Positions 33,283-41,852 of a DNA stretch of 46,991 nucleotides are shown piece by piece. The position numbers and the translations under genes were made by a program. The notes under the pieces are model-generated. The model did not search any database, was not told the DNA's origin, and saw only the letters and a list, made by a program, of their open reading frames with translations. Where the stretch lies: the NCBI GenBank assembly GCA_023444055.1, contig JAEZRV010000036.1:1-46991 (forward strand), read 5' to 3'. The DNA is from Bacillota bacterium (GTDB taxonomy: Bacteria > Bacillota > Clostridia > Acetivibrionales > DSM-1351). The first letter of the stretch is position 1, and every line of letters starts with the position of its first letter.

Positions 33283-34311
33283 TTACTTCTCGATAACTAG
33301 TAATTGGCTTCTTATCAGCTCAGCCCTTTTAATATCTCGTTTTTCCTGACTTAAAGTCTTTCCTGAAATTTTCTGTAATGTCGCTGGCTGTGACATTACT
33401 AGTATTTCATTCAATTTTGATATTTCAACATCTTTTATTATTGCCATACTTACGCCAAGTCTAACATCAGACAACAATTTAAAACATTCCTGTGTGGAAA
33501 TGATTCTAGCATTTAAAAGAGTTCCATAGGAACGAAAAACTCTGTCTTCAAATTGATATACATTCTGTTTTAAGAGTTGAAGCCTCAAAGCCCTTTCTCT
33601 ATCAATAATCTGCTTGCATATACCATCAATGCTGGCAATAGTCTCCTCTTCCTTTCTGCCTAAAGAAATCTGGTTGGATACTTGGAACATATCGCCAACA
33701 GCCTCGCTATTTTCACCATATATTCCCCTTACAGCAACACCCACTTTATTGCAGCTCTCAAGTATTGATTTAATATATCCCGTCATAACCAAAGCCGGCA
33801 AGTGAAGCATTACTGATGCTCTCATGCCTGTTCCAAGATTAGTAGGACAACTAGTTAAGAAACCATATTTATTATCAAACGCATAATCGGCTTTTTCGGA
33901 AATAACTGTATCTATGTCATTACATACATTGTAAGCCTTTTCCAACTGAATTCCAGGAAATATTGCCTGAATTCTAACATGATCTTCTTCATTAACCATT
34001 ATGCTTAAATTTTCATCTTCATTTATATAAGCTCCACAATTCTCCTTAGTTTCAGCTAAATCAGGACTAATCAGATGTCTTTCCATTAAAGAAATCCTAT
34101 CAATAGGATGCATTGAAGTCATATCTGCAAACATCAGCTTATACGCATTATCGCTGGAAATCACCTCTTGCATCCTTTGAATAAGCTCATTCTGATGCTT
34201 TGTACTCATTTTCGCTGTAAAAGGTATATCGGCAAAGTTCCTCGCAAGTCTAATTCTACTGGTTACAGCAATATCATATTCCGGCCCTTTTTCCGCCTGT
34301 TTTCCGGTCAT
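33283..34311 (-). CDS. mcsB: McsB protein arginine kinase
   Basis: The 342-residue enzyme has the phosphagen-kinase fold. It opens directly with the nucleotide-binding TSRIRLARNF motif and later has the active-site cysteine region TSCPTNLGTGMRASVMLHLPAL and SDVRLGVSMAII. It phosphorylates arginines on CtsR and on damaged proteins, marking them for ClpCP. Its ATG overlaps the mcsA stop (ATGA), so translation is coupled. The N-terminus is slightly shorter than in Bacillus. Confidence 0.95.
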   Translation of the reverse strand: MTGKQAEKGPEYDIAVTSRIRLARNFADIPFTAKMSTKHQNELIQRMQEVISSDNAYKLMFADMTSMHPIDRISLMERHLISPDLAETKENCGAYINEDENLSIMVNEEDHVRIQAIFPGIQLEKAYNVCNDIDTVISEKADYAFDNKYGFLTSCPTNLGTGMRASVMLHLPALVMTGYIKSILESCNKVGVAVRGIYGENSEAVGDMFQVSNQISLGRKEEETIASIDGICKQIIDRERALRLQLLKQNVYQFEDRVFRSYGTLLNARIISTQECFKLLSDVRLGVSMAIIKDVEISKLNEILVMSQPATLQKISGKTLSQEKRDIKRAELIRSQLLVIEK

Positions 34312-34796
34312 TGCTCCACCTCCAAACTCCTAATCCTGTCACGGATTTTTGCAGCTTCCTCGTACTCTTCTCTTTGAATCGACTCATTAAGGAGTTGTTT
34401 CAGCTTTTCTATTTCATTTGGTACACTAATATTGCTGCTAACTCTACTAGGCACTTTTCCATGGTGTTCTACATTTCCATGAAGCCTTTTTATAATTGGA
34501 TCTAGTCTTGCTTCAAAAGCCTTATAGCAATCACTGCATCCAACTCTTGAGCTTTTAAGGAACTCACTGTATTCCATTCCGCAATTTTTACATTTGAGAG
34601 TAATAGGTGCTTCTTGCTTTACTTGTGCACCAAACAATCCATACAGTAGATCATTGAATCCAAATGGTGCTACAAATTCTGTATGACCCAACTCATTTGC
34701 ACACTGCTCACACAAATAAATATCCACCTTTGAATTATTTTTTATTTGTGTGAGCTGTACCTTTGCCGCTCTCTTTTTACAATTTTGACAGAGCAT
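34308..34796 (-). CDS. mcsA: McsA, activator of McsB
   Basis: The 162-residue protein has four CxxC zinc motifs (CQNC, CEQC, CKNC, CSDC) spread over the first 80 residues and a C-terminal UVR motif (LNESIQREEYEEAAKIRDRIRSLE). McsA activates the McsB kinase and takes part in stress sensing. AGGTG precedes the ATG. It lies 29 nt downstream of ctsR and overlaps mcsB by 4 nt. Confidence 0.95.
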   Translation of the reverse strand: MLCQNCKKRAAKVQLTQIKNNSKVDIYLCEQCANELGHTEFVAPFGFNDLLYGLFGAQVKQEAPITLKCKNCGMEYSEFLKSSRVGCSDCYKAFEARLDPIIKRLHGNVEHHGKVPSRVSSNISVPNEIEKLKQLLNESIQREEYEEAAKIRDRIRSLEVEQ

Positions 34797-34825
34797 TATA
34801 TCACCTCATATCTTTTAGCTTTTAC

Positions 34826-35284
34826 CTAAACTATCAAACTTAATATCATGTTTTTTAATTGTGCAGCTCTAAAAATATCTCTATCAGGCATCGGAATTCC
34901 ACCTATTATTCTGTCACTGACAGCTGCTTTCATAATAGAAGCCTCTCTTTGGTTTATAACATTATAATCAACGAAATTGCTAATAAAAACCTCCGCTGAC
35001 TGCTGTGAAATACTTGGTCCCATTGAGGATACTATATGCATTAGATAGTTGCTAGGTATTGAAATATTGATTCTTTTTATCTTTACATGACCACCTCCAC
35101 CACGCCTGCTCTCAACGTAATAACCTCTGTCTGTAGTAAACCTGGTAGAAATAACATAATTAATTTGAGATGGAACACAGTTAAATTGGTTGGCTAGTTC
35201 ATTCCTCTGAATCTCTATCGCGCCGTTTGTATCTGAAATCATTTGTTTTATAAAGCTTTCTATTAAATCGCTTAAACTGGCCAA
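34826..35284 (-). CDS. ctsR: CtsR heat-shock repressor
   Basis: The 152-residue repressor starts at TTG 35284, 7 nt after GGAGG. The N-terminal winged helix reads ELANQFNCVPSQINYVISTRF and the wing carries the conserved glycine-rich RRGGGGHVKI that senses temperature. The C-terminal dimerisation domain includes REASIMKAAV. CtsR represses clp genes at low temperature and is inactivated on heat or arginine stress. Its own promoter carries a CtsR operator, so it autoregulates the operon. Confidence 0.96.
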   Translation of the reverse strand: MASLSDLIESFIKQMISDTNGAIEIQRNELANQFNCVPSQINYVISTRFTTDRGYYVESRRGGGGHVKIKRINISIPSNYLMHIVSSMGPSISQQSAEVFISNFVDYNVINQREASIMKAAVSDRIIGGIPMPDRDIFRAAQLKNMILSLIV

Positions 35285-35313
35285 AATATAACCTCCATTT
35301 CTATAAAATTGAT

Positions 35314-35331
35314 TTTGACTTTCTTTGACCT
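35314..35331 (-). promoter_or_regulatory. CtsR operator
   Basis: On the minus strand the site reads AGGTCAAAGAAAGTCAAA, matching the CtsR tandem heptad consensus (RGTCAAANANRGTCAAA). It begins 7 bp after the -10 box, covering the transcription start, the expected position for repression. Confidence 0.92.
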
Positions 35332-35338
35332 TGGTTAA

Positions 35339-35367
35339 ATTATAGTATATATAAATTTTACTTGCAA
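35339..35367 (-). promoter_or_regulatory. sigma-A promoter of the ctsR operon
   Basis: Minus-strand TTGCAA (35362-35367) and TATAAT (35339-35344) with a 17-bp spacer lie directly upstream of the CtsR operator. The remaining 500 bp toward the EF-G-like gene holds only its terminator and AT-rich sequence. Confidence 0.85.
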
Positions 35368-35742
35368 CCCTTTTTTATACCTTGAACATTAACTTTTTAC
35401 TCTTCATAGTGGAATTAAAACTTACTTTTTATTTAGCCCATGAACATTAACTAATTGTACCTATAAATATTCATTTACATAAAATCTGATCTATCTAACT
35501 ATCTCTAATTTATATAAATCTATTCATATAATTAACTTGTAAATAACCTCTTTAAACTACTAGCATTTACTTTGTCATCCTTATAATATTATTAATTTTT
35601 TTCTGTCTTATGCTTTATATTTTTCACTATAATATAAATAATATTCAAAACTCAATCCATTTAGAAATGGTTATAATGTAAAAATTATGAACATCCAAAA
35701 GAAAATATTAAACAAATATATTAAACAAATATTTTATACAAG

Positions 35743-35792
35743 AACACAAAGTCCCCGACAAGTATAAATCAACTCGCCGAAGACTTTGTGTT
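35743..35792 (-). terminator. terminator hairpin after the EF-G-like gene
   Basis: AACACAAAGTC (35743-35753) and its perfect 11-bp complement (35782-35792) form a stem with a further internal CG-rich pairing. The T-run is weak, so termination is likely but not certain. Confidence 0.6.
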
Positions 35793-35870
35793 TATTTGTT
35801 TAGAAGTTATTTAGCTTTCTAGTTTTTGTAACATCAACTACAAACTTTTCTAGTCATCATTAATTTCAAC

Positions 35871-37955
35871 TTACTCATCGTCCTCTTCAGTCATATGCTT
35901 TTTAGCCTCTTCAATAACCTTATTTGCAACCATTGCAGGCGCTTCTTCATACCGCTCAAACTTGAGAGTAAATGAACCTCTTCCATGTGTCATTGATCTT
36001 AAATCTGTTGCATATCTGAACATCTCGGATTGTGGTACTTCAGCCTCAACCTGCTGCGACCCGTCATCTTGTGGATTCATGCCCAAAATACGTCCGCGCC
36101 GCTTATTTAAGTCGCCAATAATATCTCCCATGTAGCTTTCAGGAATACTAATTTTAGCATTTGCTATTGGTTCAAGTAATACAGGTGTTGCAAGCGGCAA
36201 ACCTTTTTTATATGCCAGCCTTGCTGCTATCTTAAATGCCATTTCAGACGAGTCAACATCATGGTAAGAACCATCTAGTAAAGTAGCTTTGAGGTTAACA
36301 ACCGGATAGCCCGCTAGTACACCGTGAGCAATAGCCTCTCTTAGACCTTTTTCAACTGCTGGATGATATGCTTTTGGTACAGAGCCACCAAATATTTTCT
36401 CTTGGAATACTAAATCTTCAGTATCTCCATGCTCAAACTCTATCCATACATGCCCATATTGTCCATGCCCACCTGATTGTTTCTTGTGCTTTCCTTCGAC
36501 TTTTACCTTTTTCTTTATAGTCTCTCTATAAGGAACCTTTGGATTAATCAAATTTACTGAAACACCAAACTTTGCTCTAAGTTTACTTACAATTACATCT
36601 AGATGCTGCTCTCCAACTCCAGATATAAGCGATTGATGTGTTTCCGTGTTTAGTGAAAGCTTAAAGGTAGGATCTTCATCTTGAAGCTTATGAAGACCAG
36701 AGTTAATTTTTTCCTCGTCACCTTTTGCTTTAGGCTCAATAGCCATAGATATTGCAGGCTCAGGGAAATCTATTTTTTCGAAAACTATACGGTTTGATAT
36801 ATCACATAATGTGTCATTGGTATTTGTACCTGCCAATTTTGCAACGCCGCCAATATCACCTGCAGTTAACTTATTTACAGGTATTTGCTTCTTTCCTCTC
36901 ATTATAAATATCTGCCCAACTTTTTCAGTTTTCTCTGTAGTAGGATTATATACAGTTGAGTCTGACTTAAATGTTCCTGAATTAACTCTAAACATTGAAA
37001 TTTTGCCTACAAATGGGTCAGCAACGGTCTTAAATACAAAAGCAGATAATGTTCCAGCTGCATTGGCTTTTAGATCAATAATATCATCTGTTCCGGCTTT
37101 TCTTGCTTTTTCAACTATATCTTCAGGTGAAGGCATGTAAGAAACAACTGCATTCATCAATTCTTGAACACCAAAATTATGAAAAGCTGATCCACAGAAT
37201 ACAGGAGCTATTGTTCTATCTGCAACACCTGCTTTAATGCCTTTTAAAATTTCTTCTTGAGTATATTCCTCACCACCGAAAAATTTCTCCATTAAGCTTT
37301 CGTCAGTTTCAGCAATTAACTCATTAAGTGAACTTTTTATTTGGGTAACTTTATCATTTAAATCCGCTGGGATTTCAGCATCAATTAGCTTATCCTTTTG
37401 GAATTTTTTCGCACTCATATTGATTATATCAACATAACCTACATATTTATCAGCCTCATAGATTGGAAGCTGGAAGGGTATTACGCTACTTCCGAATTTT
37501 GATGTCATCTTATCGTATGCAGCATCAAAATTTGCATTTTCTTCATCCATTTTATTAATAAAAAACATCCTGGCAATCTTACGGTTATTCGCATACGCCC
37601 AGGACTTCTCTGTTCCTACAGAAACACCACTCTTTGCAGATACAACTATAACTGCGCCATCTGCAACACGAATTCCCTGCATTACTTCCCCGACAAAATC
37701 GAAATAACCAGGAGTATCAATTATGTTAATCTTGTGATCCAGCCATTCACATGCTGCTATTGCAGTACTAATAGATATTTTTCTTTTAAATTCCTCTGGG
37801 TCAAAGTCCATTGTAGTATTTCCATCAACGACTTTTCCAAATCTGTCCAGTACACCAGTATTGAACAGCATAGCCTCAGCCAGGGTAGTTTTTCCGCCAT
37901 TACCATGAGCTAAGAGGCAAATATTCCGTAAGTTTTGCACGGCATAGTCCTTCAT
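35871..37955 (-). CDS. EF-G-like translational GTPase (FusA2 type)
   Basis: ATG 37955 is chosen because GGAGG lies 7 nt upstream; the ATG at 37961 touches it. The 694-residue protein has EF-G domain order. Its P-loop reads AHGNGGKTTL rather than AHIDAGKTT, which marks the EF-G-like subfamily, not housekeeping EF-G. DTPG and NKMD motifs are intact. It ends with domains IV-V (HVWIEFEHGD, FKIAARLAYKKGLPLATPVLLEP, then RRGRILGM) and an acidic tail. Its role in this group is not established. No str-operon genes (rpsL, rpsG, tuf) are nearby, as expected for a paralogue. Confidence 0.9.
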   Translation of the reverse strand: MKDYAVQNLRNICLLAHGNGGKTTLAEAMLFNTGVLDRFGKVVDGNTTMDFDPEEFKRKISISTAIAACEWLDHKINIIDTPGYFDFVGEVMQGIRVADGAVIVVSAKSGVSVGTEKSWAYANNRKIARMFFINKMDEENANFDAAYDKMTSKFGSSVIPFQLPIYEADKYVGYVDIINMSAKKFQKDKLIDAEIPADLNDKVTQIKSSLNELIAETDESLMEKFFGGEEYTQEEILKGIKAGVADRTIAPVFCGSAFHNFGVQELMNAVVSYMPSPEDIVEKARKAGTDDIIDLKANAAGTLSAFVFKTVADPFVGKISMFRVNSGTFKSDSTVYNPTTEKTEKVGQIFIMRGKKQIPVNKLTAGDIGGVAKLAGTNTNDTLCDISNRIVFEKIDFPEPAISMAIEPKAKGDEEKINSGLHKLQDEDPTFKLSLNTETHQSLISGVGEQHLDVIVSKLRAKFGVSVNLINPKVPYRETIKKKVKVEGKHKKQSGGHGQYGHVWIEFEHGDTEDLVFQEKIFGGSVPKAYHPAVEKGLREAIAHGVLAGYPVVNLKATLLDGSYHDVDSSEMAFKIAARLAYKKGLPLATPVLLEPIANAKISIPESYMGDIIGDLNKRRGRILGMNPQDDGSQQVEAEVPQSEMFRYATDLRSMTHGRGSFTLKFERYEEAPAMVANKVIEEAKKHMTEEDDE

Positions 37956-38299
37956 AATCATTCCTCCTTATTATTTACAATCATTTCACACCTATATGTT
38001 AAAACTGCTTTTTGAAGCCAAAGCAAAATTTTAAGAGTTAAACCCCTTTGCCTTTTGTTAAATCATGTACAAAACGCAAGTGTAAAAAATGGATTTCAAT
38101 TTTTAGAGTTGATTTAAGGTATTAATACTACTATAGCCTAACAACATGTAAATACTAAATTTAAATATATAAATATAACTTTTAATTTTCACAATATGTA
38201 ATTAATATTATCTATTCTATATGTTTATGTATTTTACCTTTTTTTATTGAAAAAATTATTCACTAGTAAATATTAGTATTTTATAATGCGAATTTGTTA

Positions 38300-38605
38300 T
38301 TAAGTATCCTCTTTATATTTTGGTTTGGATACTATATAATATAAATGTTACAAGTTATGGCAGTCAATTACTCTGGCAAACTGATAGTGTAATTGATTGG
38401 GTAATATGGTATTACGGTGTAATGGCTTTAATAAACTTGAAAATTTTGTTTTATACTTACATATTACAGTTTCAAGTTAAGATAAGCCGAAAGTGTTTTT
38501 CATTACTATTTCTTTAACTGGGGGCACCAGCGAAATCTAAGTTTTCCTTGGGCAACCACGTAGCTGTTGCAATTGCGCATTGCAACATTGTATTTTAATA
38601 TTTAA
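38300..38605 (+). ncRNA. multi-hairpin structured leader upstream of aroF
   Basis: A run of stable inverted repeats fills the 680-bp gap before aroF. They are AGTATCC/GGATACT, an 11-bp CAGTCAATTAC stem, GTAATA/TATTAC, AACTTGAAA/TTTCAAGTT extended by GGCTT/AAGCC, CTGG/CCAG, TGG-GCAA-CCA, and an 8-bp GTTGCAAT stem about 50 nt before the start. The segment AACTGGGGGCACCAGCG resembles but does not match the T-box antiterminator consensus. I cannot assign a class. Confidence 0.55.
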
Positions 38606-38639
38606 ACTAAGTATAACGGTAGAAAGGATGTCGATTTAA

Positions 38640-39665
38640 ATGATTATTGTAATGAATCCAAAGTCAAATCAAATGCAAATTGACGATGTAGTCAATGTTT
38701 TAAAAAATTCTGGCCTGGGAGTTCACATTTCTCAAGGAACAGAAAGAACTATACTTGGTATTATAGGTGACAAAAGTGTATTAAGAGAAATACCATTAGA
38801 GCTTATGCCTGGTGTCGACAAGCTTGTCCCGATTGTTGAATCCTATAAACTTGCTGGCAAAACTTTTAGACCGGAGCAAAGTGTAGTTGATGTAAATGGA
38901 GTTAAAATCGGCGGAAAAGAATTAGTTATTATGGCAGGACCATGTGCTGTTGAAAATTACGAACAAATTATGGGGGCTGCCCATGCTGTCAAAAAATCTG
39001 GAGCCCAATTCCTAAGAGGCGGAGCTTTCAAACCAAGAACTTCTCCTTATGCTTTTCAAGGTTTAGAAGAAGAAGGCTTAAAACTATTATTAGAAGCAAA
39101 AAAGGCTACTGGCCTGCAAATAATCACTGAAGTAACTAGTGATAAAGCTGTTGAAATTGCAATTCCTTATGTCGATATGTTCCAGATTGGGGCAAGAAAT
39201 GTTCAGAATTTTCAACTATTAAAAGAGGTTGGAAAGTCAAAGAAGCCAGTTCTTCTGAAGCGTGGTTCAGCTACAACTATTGATGAATGGTTGAATGCAG
39301 CTGAATATATTATGAGTGAAGGCAATTATGATGTTATACTTTGTGAAAGAGGCATTAGGACTTTTGAAACAGCCACAAGAAATACTCTTGATATAAGTGC
39401 TGTTCCTGTAGTTAAAAGCATGACTCATTTGCCTGTTATAGTTGACCCAAGCCATGCTGCTGGTAAAGCAAAGTATGTTATTCCATTATCCAGAGCAGCA
39501 ATAGCAGCAGGTGCAGATGGACTTATCGTAGAGGTTCATCCAAATCCAATGTGCGCATTATCTGATGCAGCACAGCAGCTCAATCCAAATGAGTTTGACT
39601 CGTTATGCAAAGACATTTCCAAGCTTGCACCAATCTTAGAGAGAGAGTTCACATATGGTATTTAA
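38640..39665 (+). CDS. aroF: DAHP synthase (first enzyme of the shikimate pathway)
   Basis: The 341-residue enzyme condenses phosphoenolpyruvate and erythrose 4-phosphate. It is the type I-beta form with an N-terminal ACT-like regulatory domain of about 85 residues and a catalytic barrel. Key motifs are IMAGPCAVEN, RGGAFKPRTSPYAFQG, QIGARNVQNF, LLKRG, and the metal/substrate motif IVDPSHAAGK. AAAGGATG precedes the ATG. It overlaps tyrA by 11 nt, giving a coupled aromatic amino acid operon whose expression probably depends on the structured leader. Confidence 0.95.
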   Translation: MIIVMNPKSNQMQIDDVVNVLKNSGLGVHISQGTERTILGIIGDKSVLREIPLELMPGVDKLVPIVESYKLAGKTFRPEQSVVDVNGVKIGGKELVIMAGPCAVENYEQIMGAAHAVKKSGAQFLRGGAFKPRTSPYAFQGLEEEGLKLLLEAKKATGLQIITEVTSDKAVEIAIPYVDMFQIGARNVQNFQLLKEVGKSKKPVLLKRGSATTIDEWLNAAEYIMSEGNYDVILCERGIRTFETATRNTLDISAVPVVKSMTHLPVIVDPSHAAGKAKYVIPLSRAAIAAGADGLIVEVHPNPMCALSDAAQQLNPNEFDSLCKDISKLAPILEREFTYGI

Positions 39666-40752
39666 TAATATTTCTATCATTGGACTCGGACTTATTGGTG
39701 GTTCTTTAGCCAAAGCATTTCATCAGGAAAGTGCAAGCATAAATATATATGCAGTCGACAATTGTGTTGAATCACTAAAGTTGTCAGAAGCTGAAGGTGT
39801 TATTACTAAAGGATTCACTGAATGTTGTGAAAAAGTATGGAATTCAGATATTATATTTATCTGTACACCTATAAGAAAAACTATTGAGTTTATTAATCAG
39901 TTATCTAAAAATATTAATGAAAATTGTATTATAACTGATGTGGCTAGCACAAAGGGTGAAATTTGTAGCTATATTGAAGGTCTAGAGAGACCACCGATTT
40001 TTATTGGTGGTCACCCTATGGCTGGCACTGAAAAATCTGGTTACGTGAATTCCTTCGCTCACTTATTCCAAAATGCCTACTATGTGCTAACACCAACAAA
40101 AACAACATCAGAAGCTGCGCTATCGGCTCTGAAACTATTACTTAGCAGTATTGGAGCTATTCCAATTATTGTTGCACCAGATAAACACGATATTGTAACT
40201 GGATGTATAAGCCATGTACCCCATATCATCGCTTCAACATTAGTCACTCTAGCAAAGAACGAAAGAGATTCTGATTTAATAAAGCTATTGGCAGCTGGTG
40301 GCTTCAAAGATATTACACGTATAGCCTCATCCAACCCGACTATGTGGGAAAATGTTGTATTAAGTAATAGTACGGTTATAATTGAACTACTGGAAAAGTG
40401 TAAAAAAATAATTGATAATACTATCGGCAATATTAATAGTTCTAACTACAGTGAAATTTATAATTTTTTTGATAATGCCAAAAACTTTAGGGACTGTTTT
40501 TCAACTACTGCTGCTGGTCTCATTCCAAAAAGCTTTGAATTAATTCTTGATATAGAAGATGAGCCAGGTATTATAGGTAAGATAACTACACTATTAGGTA
40601 ACAATAGCATAAATATTAAAAACATTCATGTATCTAATAGCCGTGAATATGAGCAAGGATGTCTTAAAATTACATTATTAGATCAACATAATGCTGATAG
40701 TGCTTATAAGATACTTTCTGATTATTCATATAAGGTATTTAGAAAAGACTGA
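39655..40752 (+). CDS. tyrA: prephenate dehydrogenase with ACT domain
   Basis: The 365-residue enzyme makes 4-hydroxyphenylpyruvate for tyrosine. Its Rossmann motif is GLGLIGGSLAKAF. Catalytic-domain motifs are GHPMAGTEKSG and SHVPHIIAS. The C-terminal ACT domain (ELILDIEDEPGIIGKITTLL) is where feedback inhibitor should bind. The start lies inside the end of aroF, so ribosomes probably re-initiate. A very strong terminator follows, so the operon holds only these two genes. Confidence 0.94.
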   Translation: MVFNNISIIGLGLIGGSLAKAFHQESASINIYAVDNCVESLKLSEAEGVITKGFTECCEKVWNSDIIFICTPIRKTIEFINQLSKNINENCIITDVASTKGEICSYIEGLERPPIFIGGHPMAGTEKSGYVNSFAHLFQNAYYVLTPTKTTSEAALSALKLLLSSIGAIPIIVAPDKHDIVTGCISHVPHIIASTLVTLAKNERDSDLIKLLAAGGFKDITRIASSNPTMWENVVLSNSTVIIELLEKCKKIIDNTIGNINSSNYSEIYNFFDNAKNFRDCFSTTAAGLIPKSFELILDIEDEPGIIGKITTLLGNNSINIKNIHVSNSREYEQGCLKITLLDQHNADSAYKILSDYSYKVFRKD

Positions 40753-40803
40753 TATGTTTTAAATTGTTTTAACATAAATTTTAAATCTCAATCACTGATA
40801 AAA

Positions 40804-40859
40804 TTATACAATGACAATAAAGGACGGCCATATAGCCGTCCTTTATTGTCATTGTATAA
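40804..40859. terminator. 25-bp perfect bidirectional terminator
   Basis: Arms at 40804-40828 and 40835-40859 pair perfectly over 25 bp around a 6-nt CATATA loop. The 3' arm abuts the rex stop codon. It separates convergent tyrA and rex. The A/T-rich outer halves act as A-run and T-run for both directions. Confidence 0.9.
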
Positions 40860-41507
40860 CTAGTCCTTATTTTCTCTTTCAAATTTTTCATTTAATTTGT
40901 AGCCTAATACCATTAAGCTGTCACTCAAATGAACATTCTCAACCACAACATCGTAAGGAATTTTCAAATCCATTGGAGAGAAGTTCCATAATCCTTTAAT
41001 TCCAAGCCTGCCAACTTTATCTGCAATCGAAGCTGTAACTTCATATGGTACACACAGCATAGCTATATCAACAGTATTGTTTACTACAAAGCCATCCAAC
41101 TCTTCAGTGCTCATAACTTCGATATCTTTTATTGTTTTTCCAATAATGTTTGGATTCGAGTCAAATATACCAATTATTCTAAAGCCTCTTTTTTCAAAAT
41201 TAACATAATTTGCAAGTGCTTGCCCCATATTTCCGGCTCCAATTATTATTGCATAAAATGTTTTGTTAATACCCAATATGTTTCCAATTTCATTATACAG
41301 AGACTCAACATTATAACCATAGCCTTGTTGTCCAAACCCCCCAAAACAATTTAAATCCTGTCTGATTTGAGAAGCAGTAATTCCCATTCTTATGCTTAAT
41401 TCTTTAGAAGATATTCTTTTTATTCCAACTTCCAACAAGTCGTTCAGATACCTATGATACCTAGGAAGCCTTTTAATTACAGCAATAGAAACTTTCTTTG
41501 AAGTCAT
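40860..41507 (-). CDS. rex: redox-sensing repressor Rex
   Basis: The 215-residue repressor has an N-terminal winged helix (RLPRYHRYLNDLLEVGIKRISSKELSIRMGITASQIRQDLNCFGGFGQQGYGY). The Rossmann domain that senses NADH/NAD+ starts IIIGAGNMGQALANY. Rex represses fermentative and NADH-consuming genes when the NADH/NAD+ ratio is low. GAGGG lies before the ATG. A Rex-like site overlaps its promoter, suggesting autoregulation. Confidence 0.95.
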   Translation of the reverse strand: MTSKKVSIAVIKRLPRYHRYLNDLLEVGIKRISSKELSIRMGITASQIRQDLNCFGGFGQQGYGYNVESLYNEIGNILGINKTFYAIIIGAGNMGQALANYVNFEKRGFRIIGIFDSNPNIIGKTIKDIEVMSTEELDGFVVNNTVDIAMLCVPYEVTASIADKVGRLGIKGLWNFSPMDLKIPYDVVVENVHLSDSLMVLGYKLNEKFERENKD

Positions 41508-41543
41508 TAGAATCCCTCACCCCATAACTCTGTTTGTGTAGGT

Positions 41544-41573
41544 ATTATACCATCATTGTTATTTTATTGTCAA
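41544..41573 (-). promoter_or_regulatory. rex promoter with Rex-like operator
   Basis: Minus-strand TTGACA (41568-41573) and TATAAT (41544-41549) with an 18-bp spacer form the promoter. The 18-mer at 41556-41573, TTGACAATAAAATAACAA, matches the palindromic Rex consensus TTGTTAANNNNTTAACAA except at three positions and covers the -35 box. Confidence 0.7.
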
Positions 41574-41852
41574 TATTTTGTGTATTGCATATACATTTTA
41601 GTATTTTTTTTACATTATGTGTTTTATGAATAAAAAGAATAGTGTCAAAAGTATAAATACGTGGTAAAATAATCATGTGTTTCTAGGCTGCAGTAAACAT
41701 AGAATAAGCAGAGTTCTAAGATTTTCAGGGTGCTTTTCCATCAAAAATTAGAACTCGTTATCCAAAGCTATAGCGCCGCTTATTTTCGCTTGAAAAATTG
41801 GTATTGGCGTCTGTAGCACAGGAAAATATATAAGTATATGAGGAGAGCTAAA

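Noticed and set aside
38505..38540. T-box antiterminator
   Set aside because: AACTGGGGGCACCAGCG is similar, but the UGGN bulge that pairs with tRNA is not intact and no specifier loop was identified. It is kept as an unclassified leader.
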